Below, piece by piece: positions 1-5,982 of a stretch of DNA of 5,982 bases. The stretch's first letter is position 1, and every line of letters starts with the position of its first letter. Made by a program: the position numbers and the translations under genes. The notes under the pieces are model-generated. The model made no database searches. It was not told the origin of the DNA and saw nothing but the letters and a program-made list of their open reading frames with translations. The stretch is from positions 1 to 5,982 of the forward strand of contig JAITFC010000058.1 of assembly GCA_031281635.1 (NCBI GenBank). The letters are read 5' to 3'. The stretch is from Puniceicoccales bacterium (GTDB taxonomy: Bacteria; Verrucomicrobiota; Verrucomicrobiia; Opitutales; JAIRLM01).

Positions 1-282
1 ATGATTCGCCGGCAATTGCGTGATAACTCCTTGCGTAAGAGGCGAATTTTCCCGCAAAGCGTCCCCCCGATAATGTTTGATTGCAAGCAATGCGATTCCC
101 GCCAAAATTCCCCCAGACCAAAAAGCCGATGCAATCCACAACGATCCAGTCATACCCCACGACCCCATAGTTATGCACAGAGTCGTTGTTCCAATTAGAA
201 TGCATAGATTCGAATTATCTCTAACGGAGGTCGCCAAATGACCGCATTGCGCAATAAACCGATTGGTGTAAAAAACTGCCAT
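1..282 (-). CDS. Partial unrecognised membrane protein, N-terminal 94 residues
   Basis: The minus-strand frame from an ATG at 282 is open for 94 codons and leaves the window at base 1 without a stop, so the C-terminus is missing. The protein begins MAVFYTNRFIAQ. It has a polar N-terminus up to about residue 24, then two hydrophobic, Gly-rich stretches (about 25-45 and 47-68) separated by a tight turn. A charged segment (KHYRGDALREN, residues 69-79) follows. This looks like a two-helix membrane hairpin. I do not recognise the family, and the bilobed hydrophobic pattern alone does not prove function. No Shine-Dalgarno sequence is seen; the context is ATG-TAA-ATG, so an ATG six bases upstream is closed at once by TAA. 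The gene is divergent from ruvX. The opposite-strand frame at 1-198 is Arg/Ser/Pro-rich and looks like a shadow. The hydrophobic periodicity favours the minus strand, but the call remains moderate. Confidence 0.5.
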   Translation of the reverse strand, partial: MAVFYTNRFIAQCGHLATSVRDNSNLCILIGTTTLCITMGSWGMTGSLWIASAFWSGGILAGIALLAIKHYRGDALRENSPLTQGVITQLPANH

Positions 283-293
283 TTACATCTCGT

Positions 294-324
294 ATTCTAC
301 ACGCAAAAATCGGAGATTTTGCAA
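294..324 (-). promoter_or_regulatory. Weak candidate promoter for the left-edge membrane protein gene
   Basis: On the minus strand, TAGAAT (299..294, five of six matches to TATAAT) lies 11 bases upstream of the ATG at 282. TTGCAA (324..319) lies 19 bases further up, a spacer longer than the usual 17. If used, transcription would start about five bases before the ATG, giving a nearly leaderless mRNA, which fits the missing ribosome-binding site. AT-rich sequence yields such matches by chance, so this is tentative. Confidence 0.2.
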
Positions 325-450
325 GAAAAATAATTTATTTTCCGTAAAAAAAATGCAATTCATCGGGAGGATGCCTTTCGAAAATAATTCGCGTCATAAG
401 TCTATGAAACTTGCAAAAAAGTTTGCACCGGCGCTTTCAGGAAATTAGCA

Positions 451-456
451 AGAGGG
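451..456 (+). promoter_or_regulatory. Ribosome-binding site of ruvX
   Basis: AGAGGG ends three bases before the ATG at 460. It is the only purine-rich Shine-Dalgarno-like sequence next to this start, and it fixes the start at the residue just before the conserved first strand of the RuvX fold. The spacing is at the short end of normal. Confidence 0.55.
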
Positions 457-459
457 TTC

Positions 460-900
460 ATGGCAAATTTTCTTGGCATTGACTATGGTCAGCGGCGCAT
501 CGGATTAAGCTGCGGCGATCCAGCAATTGGTGTTGCAATTCCCTGCAGGGCAATTATATGCTCCGACGGAGTTTCCTTTTGGGAGGAATTGGAGCAAATT
601 GTGCGAGAAAAGCGAATTTCCGCCTTCGTTGTCGGTTGGCCTCTTGCTAGCGATGGTGCAAAAACTGCATGGACTGTTGCCGTGGAAGAATTTGCCCAGC
701 GACTGCGCGAACATTTCAACATGCCCGTATATCTCTCCGACGAGCGTCTCACGTCCTATCAAGTGACCAGTGATAGGAAAAGTTTTGGGTTGCAGCCGGC
801 GTTCAAACACATTCGACGGGAACGAAATAGTGGCGACAACGACTCCCGTGCGGCCGCACTGCTATTGCAAGATTTTTTCGATGAGCAGTGCAAATTTTAA
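460..900 (+). CDS. ruvX: RuvX/YqgF Holliday-junction resolvase-like nuclease
   Basis: The 146-residue protein has the length and RNase H-like layout of the RuvX/YqgF family. Strand one carries FLGIDYGQRRIGLS (residues 4-17) with the catalytic Asp8. FVVGWPLASDG (56-66) matches the family VVGLPLNMDG motif. YLSDERLTSYQV (91-102) holds the conserved Asp94-Glu95-Arg96. DSRAAALLLQDFF (128-140) supplies the late catalytic Asp128. Family members are cytoplasmic; they are described as putative Holliday-junction resolvases and have also been linked to 16S rRNA 5'-end processing in E. coli. The start at 460 is chosen because it has AGAGGG just upstream and leaves the usual two or three residues before the first strand. 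Trp60 replaces the common Leu of the second motif, a mild oddity. All expected acidic residues are present, so the protein should be active. The gene converges on nusB with 37 bases between stop codons, and no strong terminator is evident there. Confidence 0.93.
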   Translation: MANFLGIDYGQRRIGLSCGDPAIGVAIPCRAIICSDGVSFWEELEQIVREKRISAFVVGWPLASDGAKTAWTVAVEEFAQRLREHFNMPVYLSDERLTSYQVTSDRKSFGLQPAFKHIRRERNSGDNDSRAAALLLQDFFDEQCKF

Positions 901-937
901 ATGCGTAATTTGTTAATTGCTTAATTTTTTCACAAAC

Positions 938-1402
938 TCAATCTGCAACAGCATCCTGCGCAGTCTCTTTAATCACTCTAACGCGCTTACTAATTCCATC
1001 CAATACACCATTAATTAACGCACTAGAGCTAGGCTCTGCATAGAGCTTTGAAATTTCAATGGCTTCATTAATGATCACGGCTGACGGGATATTCTTTTGC
1101 GTAAGTAATTCACACACAGCAACGCGTAAGACTGCCAGGTTTACTTTTTCCACACGAGTTAGTGCCCAATTTTCTAAAAATTTCGACAAAAGTTTATTGA
1201 TTTCGTGTAAGTTTGCAACCGTCTCGTTGACCAATTCCTCGGCAAATGTCAGCGAAAATTTCGCCATATCCATCATGCTCACAACACTTTCCCAGTGCTC
1301 CTTTATGCCGGTAAGTGGTTGTGTCTCATAAGCATACAAAATTTGCATGGCTAAAATGCGCTGTTCGCGTCTGCTGACGCGTTTTACCTCCACGTTACTC
1401 AT
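938..1402 (-). CDS. nusB: Transcription antitermination factor NusB
   Basis: The 154-residue product matches the all-helical NusB family along its length. An Arg-rich N-terminal helix, RREQRILAMQILYAYE (residues 11-26), corresponds to the RNA-binding arginine-rich region. ENWALTRVEKVNLAVLRVAVCEL (77-99) is the core helix pair. IPSAVIINEAIEISKLY (105-121) followed by SSSALINGVLDGI (125-137) is the family's most diagnostic block, including the INEA and NGVLD motifs. NusB pairs with S10 (NusE) and binds boxA RNA to keep RNA polymerase elongating, chiefly on rRNA operons; it acts in the cytoplasm. The ATG at 1402 gives the normal length. Only a poor Shine-Dalgarno (GCGAG) precedes it; a GGAGGT lies just inside the gene (1391..1386), but no in-frame start follows it at a useful distance. 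The gene is convergent with ruvX and divergent from the autotransporter gene. The last dozen residues are an unconserved tail. Confidence 0.94.
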   Translation of the reverse strand: MSNVEVKRVSRREQRILAMQILYAYETQPLTGIKEHWESVVSMMDMAKFSLTFAEELVNETVANLHEINKLLSKFLENWALTRVEKVNLAVLRVAVCELLTQKNIPSAVIINEAIEISKLYAEPSSSALINGVLDGISKRVRVIKETAQDAVAD

Positions 1403-1439
1403 AAAGAACTCGCGCCGAACGAAGTCAAAACTGCCGCTT

Positions 1440-1445
1440 TGTCAA
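1440..1445 (-). promoter_or_regulatory. Consensus -35 hexamer upstream of nusB
   Basis: The minus strand reads TTGACA, a perfect sigma-70 -35 box, with its 3' end 37 bases before the nusB ATG at 1402. With a 17-base spacer the -10 position reads TCGTTC, a poor match, and no better hexamer is nearby. If it is a promoter, the 5' leader would be only about eight bases. The position is suggestive, but the missing -10 keeps this uncertain. Confidence 0.35.
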
Positions 1446-1466
1446 GAGAAATTCCACCTTTTTCCA

Positions 1467-1483
1467 TTGAAAATTTTTTTCAA
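1467..1483. repeat. AT-rich inverted repeat between the divergent starts
   Basis: TTGAAAA (1467-1473) and TTTTCAA (1477-1483) are exact inverted copies around three T residues. The repeat lies between the two opposed TTGACA boxes, where a regulator-binding site or a bent AT-rich upstream element could act on both promoters. The low complexity makes a chance palindrome quite possible; no binding protein is implied. Confidence 0.25.
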
Positions 1484-1491
1484 AAACTACC

Positions 1492-1497
1492 TTGACA
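1492..1497 (+). promoter_or_regulatory. Consensus -35 hexamer upstream of the autotransporter gene
   Basis: TTGACA here is a perfect -35 box ending 32 bases before the ATG at 1530. The expected -10 window (about 1514-1521) reads GCATGCAA, with no good TATAAT match. A start at the predicted distance would fall about three bases before the ATG, making the transcript almost leaderless, which agrees with the poor ribosome-binding site there. It mirrors the TTGACA facing nusB. Confidence 0.35.
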
Positions 1498-1529
1498 TTC
1501 GTAAAGCGTTTGGGCATGCAAGACAGGGC

Positions 1530-3782
1530 ATGAAGAGCTGGAAAGTAGAAAAATTTAGGAAATTTTGTACATTTGGGGTGTTGGCGACGCTGCAATTTGT
1601 GACGACATTGTGCGGCGAAGAAATGGTCAACTTACCCGCCATCGATTGTCGTTTTTGCGGAGCTATTCCCATCATAAACGAGTGCGTAACATGTTTGCGC
1701 GGAACTAATTGCCAATTAGGATGCAACGAATATGAGCTTGCTGAAGTGGACTGGACGAGCGCTATTTTCCCCACTGGCTTGCGCGTAAAAGACAATAATA
1801 TTGCACTCCCTGCCGATGCCAATGCTTTGTTTCGCAACGGCTTCACCTCGACAACTGAGGACTTGGGGGAAAAACTGAATTTGCTCGAGTTCATAGAACA
1901 GCGCTCCGAAGCCGTTTTGCTCTGCGGTGCGGCCTCGTTCAGCGTCGATGCGGATGCGCACGCTGCTTTCCAAATCATTGCCCCAAAAGACAATGGAGAC
2001 GGGAATGCGGCCCGAACTCCATGCGCCATTCGCGTCTGTGACATGCGCGATAATTGCTGTGATTGCGATCATCCAACGCATTCCTTTGAATTTTTTGGAT
2101 TCGGCAATCGCATCGATTTAGCTCGTTCCGTCGATATTGCGTTTTACGACGCGGACGGGAATCGAGTAAATAAATGCGGGAAAGCTATTTGCGGTAACAT
2201 ATTTACGATAGTGAATTTATCGGGCGGCACAATCGGGCAGCCAAACGTTTTGCGCGGAGGTTCCATCAATGGCGTTGGTACTCTGAACGTGCGTGGAAAT
2301 TGGGAAATGCCCTGCGGCGTATGGCATTGCGGCACTGTCAATATTGCAAAAGATGCCCACCTGGACCTCGGCCAACGGAAGTTACATGCGCATGGTTTGC
2401 AATTTAACGTAGATTCTTCTCGTACATCGGAATATCTGCGTTGCTCTGGCTTTTCAAAGCTCGTAGCAATTTCTATTACCTTTGATGAGAACGCGTTGAC
2501 TAATCCGAATGCCCAAGATTATTTGCTGGTTGATGGGTTACGCCGCGGTCACCGAGCCATCAAAAATGTTTTCCAGATCAACGGCGGCTACTCCCTCGAA
2601 GTGCAAGGCGCCAAGCTCTATGCGCATCTGGAAGAAATTCCCAGTGTCAGTGAAAGTTCGCCGCGTCGTACGTATTATTTCGGACTGCGCCCACACGACA
2701 AAGACTGGGGAATTCACCCGCCGCGGCCACCACGTCTCATACTACCTTCCGAGGCGGATGCAGACGAGGAGTTTATGCAACTGCTGAACGCACTAACGGA
2801 ATTGGAGTTGCAATCGGACGAATCGGCAATGGATTCACGATCTTTGATGCTCGTAGAATTTGCTCCAGAGGATGGAGAAGTAACGGCCTCAGATACTTGC
2901 GACGTATGTGCGCAAACGCTGATGAAATGTGTTGATCTCGCAAAAAGTGGTTTCCAAAACCGTCTCTGCGACATCAAAGGCAACGGCGATGACCCGTTTG
3001 TAGCACTCATCGGCGGGCATGCGCGCAGAGATAGTATTGACGAAGGAATCTGCAAGACAACCTATTACGGAGTTGTTGGCGGATTGGACCATCGGTGGAT
3101 AATTTCTGAAAAGTTGCTTGTCCGCGTCGGCGCATTTTCCGGCTGGGTCCGTGGAGACGTAAGATGGGGAAGATCTTTGCGGCAGCGCGCGGGACTTGTT
3201 GGTGTTTTTGGCGCCTGCGAACATTTCGACAGTAAATTGCGCAAGAGCAACTTAGACATAACATTGACGGGGGGATTCACGCGCAATCATCTTCGCGACG
3301 AGGCATTTGAGTCTGCATTCAATTGCTGCGATATGGCCGCGGATGCCAGTTTCGTGCGCAATATCTTCGCAGTGAGGAACATGCAAATCGGACCATGGAC
3401 CGCTCTCTCCTATCATCATATCCATCAAAATTCCTTCCTCGGCGAGGATAGAGTAACGGTACCAGCTATCGGTGCAGATCTGCTAAAAACTACGCTTGGA
3501 ATGAATTTTGAACGTGAAAATGCCCCATGGGCCGGTGCTCCGGATCGACTCTTGCGCATCTATGTCCGTGTGGGATGGGCTCGGCAGGCAAAACGGCTTG
3601 ATGCACAGCCAATCATTCGATCCGTCTCGCCGCGCTACGAACAACGTAATTCGACGGTAGTCACATGCGGTTTCCGGCAAAAAATTGATGCAAATTGGGA
3701 AATTAGTGGCGCCTGGGACGGCGAATTCAACGGTCATTATGCGTGTAATCGTGCAAATATCACGTTTGGTTACATTTTTTAA
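1530..3782 (+). CDS. Cysteine-rich autotransporter-like outer-membrane protein
   Basis: The 750-residue protein starts with a typical Sec signal peptide: basic residues 2-11, hydrophobic core about 12-27, likely cleavage near residue 28-30 (TTLCGEE). The open frame extends upstream to 1347, but that part overlaps nusB and is Lys/Arg-rich, so ATG 1530 is preferred; its ribosome-binding site is poor. Residues 30-230 are Cys-rich, with CxxC at 40-43 and 52-55, then C61, C65, and C176/C177/C179. About 228-370 has Gly-rich repeats (GGSINGVGTLNVRG) like a short beta-helix passenger. About 395-455 is a Pro-rich then acidic linker (PPRPPR; EADADEE). From about 485 to the end, alternating hydrophobic strands with many Gly and aromatic residues, ending NITFGYIF, fit the autotransporter beta-barrel domain, including the terminal Phe recognised by BAM. 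The barrel anchors the protein in the outer membrane; the passenger's role is unknown. Roughly 27 cysteines in the mature chain are unusual for this class. No catalytic motif was recognised. The gene appears monocistronic. Confidence 0.75.
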   Translation: MKSWKVEKFRKFCTFGVLATLQFVTTLCGEEMVNLPAIDCRFCGAIPIINECVTCLRGTNCQLGCNEYELAEVDWTSAIFPTGLRVKDNNIALPADANALFRNGFTSTTEDLGEKLNLLEFIEQRSEAVLLCGAASFSVDADAHAAFQIIAPKDNGDGNAARTPCAIRVCDMRDNCCDCDHPTHSFEFFGFGNRIDLARSVDIAFYDADGNRVNKCGKAICGNIFTIVNLSGGTIGQPNVLRGGSINGVGTLNVRGNWEMPCGVWHCGTVNIAKDAHLDLGQRKLHAHGLQFNVDSSRTSEYLRCSGFSKLVAISITFDENALTNPNAQDYLLVDGLRRGHRAIKNVFQINGGYSLEVQGAKLYAHLEEIPSVSESSPRRTYYFGLRPHDKDWGIHPPRPPRLILPSEADADEEFMQLLNALTELELQSDESAMDSRSLMLVEFAPEDGEVTASDTCDVCAQTLMKCVDLAKSGFQNRLCDIKGNGDDPFVALIGGHARRDSIDEGICKTTYYGVVGGLDHRWIISEKLLVRVGAFSGWVRGDVRWGRSLRQRAGLVGVFGACEHFDSKLRKSNLDITLTGGFTRNHLRDEAFESAFNCCDMAADASFVRNIFAVRNMQIGPWTALSYHHIHQNSFLGEDRVTVPAIGADLLKTTLGMNFERENAPWAGAPDRLLRIYVRVGWARQAKRLDAQPIIRSVSPRYEQRNSTVVTCGFRQKIDANWEISGAWDGEFNGHYACNRANITFGYIF

Positions 3783-3820
3783 AAAACCAATTGCGTGTTC
3801 TGGAAGATCCTAGAACACGC
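3781..3820 (-). terminator. Hairpin plus T-tract, probable pheT terminator
   Basis: GCGTGTTCT (3793-3801) and AGAACACGC (3812-3820) form a perfect nine-pair stem around a ten-base loop, in which GGA and TCC can add three pairs. Read on the minus strand, the hairpin is followed by AATTGG and then six T residues (3786..3781), as expected for an intrinsic terminator, though the T-tract starts six bases late. On the plus strand no T-tract follows, so for the autotransporter mRNA it would act at most as a 3' stabilising hairpin. Confidence 0.55.
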
Positions 3821-3831
3821 CTTCTGGGAGG

Positions 3832-3886
3832 CGCATAAATTCACCTGATCTTGCGCATGCATCCCATGGCAAGCCGCATTTATGCG
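3832..3886. repeat. Second long inverted repeat in the autotransporter-pheT gap
   Basis: CGCATAAAT (3832-3840) and ATTTATGCG (3878-3886) are perfect nine-base inverted copies separated by 37 bases. Inside them CTTGC (3850-3854) pairs with GCAAG (3869-3873), and CATG (3856-3859) pairs with CATG (3865-3868) around a five-base loop. The whole can fold as an extended, interrupted hairpin. No T-tract follows on either strand. It may be part of a compound transcription-end structure or a dispersed palindromic repeat; one copy cannot decide. Confidence 0.45.
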
Positions 3887-3929
3887 ACACTGCTGCCCAA
3901 TGGGTAATAAAGCTTTCCAGAACAACCCG

Positions 3930-5982
3930 TTAGATACGGCGTACGCTGAGCCATGCGCAAGATTCTACGCGATCAACTATGGCCGAAAAAAAATCGACAC
4001 TTTCTTGCTCGGTTAGCGTCCTTTCCCCGTGTGCCATGGTAAAACTAACTGCAATGCTTTTCTCGTGGCTGCCAACTGCCTTTCCCTGATAAACATCAAA
4101 TATTTTCACTTCTCCCACAATGATTTCTGCTGGAAGAGTTTCGCGAACACAACGTTCCAGGTTCATTCGAACTTGTTCCGCAGGGATCCGTGCATCGACG
4201 CTAACGGAAAGATTGCGCAGAACTTTTGGGAAATTGCTAAATGGTACATACCGTGCGCACAATAATTCGTCGGAAAATATTTTTGGAGCAATGCGCAACT
4301 CTCCGGCCAACAAAGGAACACCTATGCCGAACGCGGCCGTTCCCTTCATGTGTAATAGGCCAATATGTAAGTCATAGCCATCGTTGAGTTTATTCACGCA
4401 TGCTCCATGTCCGTCCTGCCAAAGTAATGAATTTTGCAGAAGGACAAATTCGGAATCTAAAAACGTAAGTTGTGCCAGTTGAGAAAGTTGGCATGCGAGC
4501 GCCTTTGTGGAATAAAAGTCCAATCGCTCGTAGGGATGCCAATCGCATACAAGTGACTCTGTCGCACTTAGCCAGGAAACGGCGATGAGTTCGTGGAGGG
4601 TTCCATCGATTGGTTGCCATACGCGTCCAATTTCGAAGAGACGGTTGACGCCGTTACCGTTACGTAAATTTTCGTCCAAACTACGCAAAAGTCCGGGAAT
4701 GAGACTGGCGCGCAAATGCGTTTGATCCGCGCTCAGAGGATTAGCAAGTCGTAGGCAGCCAGACACTTCGCCGTCAAAAAATCGTTGTACGTCGCTGGAA
4801 GAGACTGTGGAGTAGGAGTAGCATTCGGAAAATCCGCGATTGCCGAGGGTTTGTGCGGCCTTTGATTGGAATATATAGGTCGGAGCATCGAGCAACACGT
4901 TAGGGTGGAAAGAAATAGATGATTCACCTAAGTGATCGATTCCGTGAAGCCGGCCGAATTCTTCCACGAGATCGATGCTGCATTTCACGTCGTTACGTCT
5001 GAAATACGGCACACCCACTCGCCAACCGCCGTCACACGGTGCCAGCGAAAAATGCAAGCGTTGCAAAATTGCGGCAATTTGCTCGTCGCGGACGGGGCTG
5101 CCAAAGCGCTTTCGCAGAAAATCACCGCCTAGAACGATTTCTTGCGCTATTTTTTCTGGACAAGTCCCGGCAACTTGCGGCCGAGAGCAAGCACGACCTC
5201 CGCAAATCTCCACGAACATTTTTATTGCCCGCCGCGCGCAAAATTCCAGGGCCCAGCGATCTGTCCCGCGGGCAAAGCGCTGCGACGCGTCCGTTTGTAA
5301 ACCTAACTTCCTTGCCGTCAACTGAATAGAAGCCGGAGAAAAAAAGGCGCTTTCTAGGATAATGTCGGTTGTGCTGTCATCAACTTCCGCGTCAACACTA
5401 CCCATAATGCCCGCAATGACAAGGGGTTGCGTATCGGCCAATACGAGCATATTGCTGCGGAGTTCGTAAGTTTTGTGATTTAGTGTGCAAATTGTTTCTC
5501 CGTCACGGGCTAGTCGAATGTGTAACTTTTTCCCGCGGACCTTCTTAGCGTCGAAAGCATGGAGCGGTTGTCCGCAGTCCAGCATCACCCAATTGGTGAT
5601 ATCGACGACGTTGTTGACGGATCGCATGCCGACCCGTTCGATGTCGCGTCGCAGCCATTGGGGACTGGGCCCCACACGGATGTCGCGCACGCTCCATGCG
5701 GTGAACCGAGTGCACAAATCGCTCTCCAGACACAACTCGTCTAGCAAAAAATCTTCGCCGGCGTCTGCTGTAAAATCCAGTGTATTAGCAGCATATGGGT
5801 CCTCGGAAAGTGGAATGTCGAAGTATGCAGATAATTCCCGTGCAATGCCGAGATGCCCCAAGCAGTCGCCGCGGTTGGCTGTGATGGCGATATCGAGGAC
5901 GGCGTCTTCTTCGGGGAAAATTTCCTTCAAAGCCGTGCCAATTGGCCATTTAGCATCGAGGATTAGGATTCCGTTCTCCGCT
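3930..5982 (-). CDS. pheT: Phenylalanyl-tRNA synthetase beta subunit, 5' end outside window
   Basis: The frame stays open to the right edge, giving 683 visible residues; the TTG at 5930 is internal, because sequence upstream of it (NGILIL..WPIGTAL) continues the family alignment. Compared with E. coli PheT (795 residues), about 130 N-terminal residues are missing, comprising most of the tRNA-binding-like domain. Visible parts in order: the TANRGDCLGHLGIAREL motif; the B3/B4 editing domain with GQPLHAFD, AGIMGS and ILESAFF, which keep the His and Glu of the editing pocket; the B5 domain ending in the PxFRRNDV..DLVEEFGRLHG motif; the catalytic-like B6/B7 region (RGFSECYSYS, NPLSADQTHLRASLIPGLL, RLFEIGRVW); and a C-terminal ferredoxin-fold anticodon-binding domain (FPKVLRNLSVSV, IFDVYQGK, ERTLTEQE). 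With PheS it forms the alpha2beta2 enzyme that charges tRNA-Phe in the cytoplasm and hydrolyses Tyr-tRNA-Phe. The chain looks intact; LRN in place of the usual RRD near the last domain is a small departure. pheS may lie just upstream, beyond the edge. Confidence 0.97.
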   Translation of the reverse strand, partial: AENGILILDAKWPIGTALKEIFPEEDAVLDIAITANRGDCLGHLGIARELSAYFDIPLSEDPYAANTLDFTADAGEDFLLDELCLESDLCTRFTAWSVRDIRVGPSPQWLRRDIERVGMRSVNNVVDITNWVMLDCGQPLHAFDAKKVRGKKLHIRLARDGETICTLNHKTYELRSNMLVLADTQPLVIAGIMGSVDAEVDDSTTDIILESAFFSPASIQLTARKLGLQTDASQRFARGTDRWALEFCARRAIKMFVEICGGRACSRPQVAGTCPEKIAQEIVLGGDFLRKRFGSPVRDEQIAAILQRLHFSLAPCDGGWRVGVPYFRRNDVKCSIDLVEEFGRLHGIDHLGESSISFHPNVLLDAPTYIFQSKAAQTLGNRGFSECYSYSTVSSSDVQRFFDGEVSGCLRLANPLSADQTHLRASLIPGLLRSLDENLRNGNGVNRLFEIGRVWQPIDGTLHELIAVSWLSATESLVCDWHPYERLDFYSTKALACQLSQLAQLTFLDSEFVLLQNSLLWQDGHGACVNKLNDGYDLHIGLLHMKGTAAFGIGVPLLAGELRIAPKIFSDELLCARYVPFSNFPKVLRNLSVSVDARIPAEQVRMNLERCVRETLPAEIIVGEVKIFDVYQGKAVGSHEKSIAVSFTMAHGERTLTEQESVDFFSAIVDRVESCAWLSVRRI

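Noticed and set aside
1..198. Plus-strand frame of 65 residues at the left edge
   Set aside because: Its composition is Arg/Ser/Pro-rich without domains; the opposite strand encodes a coherent hydrophobic protein.
412..427. Inverted repeat TGCAAA-AAAG-TTTGCA upstream of ruvX
   Set aside because: Only six pairs, in AT-rich sequence with no linked promoter hexamers; too weak to call an operator or attenuator.
901..937. Possible terminator between the convergent ruvX and nusB
   Set aside because: A T-run is present at 925-930, but no stem of useful length precedes it on either strand.
1347..1529. Upstream extension of the autotransporter frame to an ATG at 1347
   Set aside because: It would overlap nusB, adds a basic segment unlike any secretion signal, and buries the clear signal peptide that starts at 1530.
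1487..2044. Minus-strand frame of 185 residues inside the autotransporter gene
   Set aside because: It lies antisense to the signal peptide and Cys-rich region, matches no family, and looks like a shadow.
4975..5329. Plus-strand frames of about 96-116 residues opposite pheT
   Set aside because: They are antisense to well-conserved PheT domains and are Arg/Lys-rich shadows.
5928..5930. TTG as the start of pheT
   Set aside because: Conserved PheT sequence continues upstream in the same frame to the window edge, so this is an internal Leu codon.

Overview
The window is about 6 kb of moderate-GC bacterial chromosome. It holds four confidently bounded genes and the start of a fifth, with short intergenic gaps. 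Three are core housekeeping genes: ruvX/yqgF (Holliday-junction resolvase-like), nusB (transcription antitermination) and pheT (phenylalanyl-tRNA synthetase beta chain). The fourth encodes a secreted protein with a C-terminal autotransporter-type beta-barrel ending in Phe, so the organism has an outer membrane. The RuvX C-terminal motif (DSRAAALLLQDFF) and the general style of the proteins recall Verrucomicrobiota of the Opitutales/Puniceicoccales type. That placement is from memory and is weak. No mobile element, CRISPR array, tRNA or rRNA is visible.

Layout from left to right: (1) complement(<1..282), the N-terminal part of a small unrecognised membrane protein with two close hydrophobic segments, running off the left edge. 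(2) 283-459, an AT-rich divergent gap. (3) 460-900 (+), ruvX with a good ribosome-binding site. (4) 938-1402 (-), nusB, converging on ruvX. (5) 1403-1529, a divergent gap carrying a perfect TTGACA on each strand and an AT-rich inverted repeat between them. (6) 1530-3782 (+), a 750-residue autotransporter-like protein with a signal peptide and an unusually high cysteine content. (7) 3783-3929, a gap dense in inverted repeats, including a hairpin with a T-tract positioned to end pheT transcription. (8) complement(3930..>5982), pheT, lacking only its N-terminal part (about 130 codons) beyond the right edge.

The housekeeping genes serve DNA repair or rRNA maturation (RuvX/YqgF), transcription elongation on rRNA operons (NusB) and translation (PheT); they do not form one operon here. 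The least ordinary element is the cysteine-rich autotransporter, which sits alone between nusB and pheT with its own upstream region. I see no convincing new multi-gene system. The main points worth a second look are the cysteine pattern of that protein, the paired -35 boxes lacking clear -10 boxes, and the structured nusB-distal gap before pheT.
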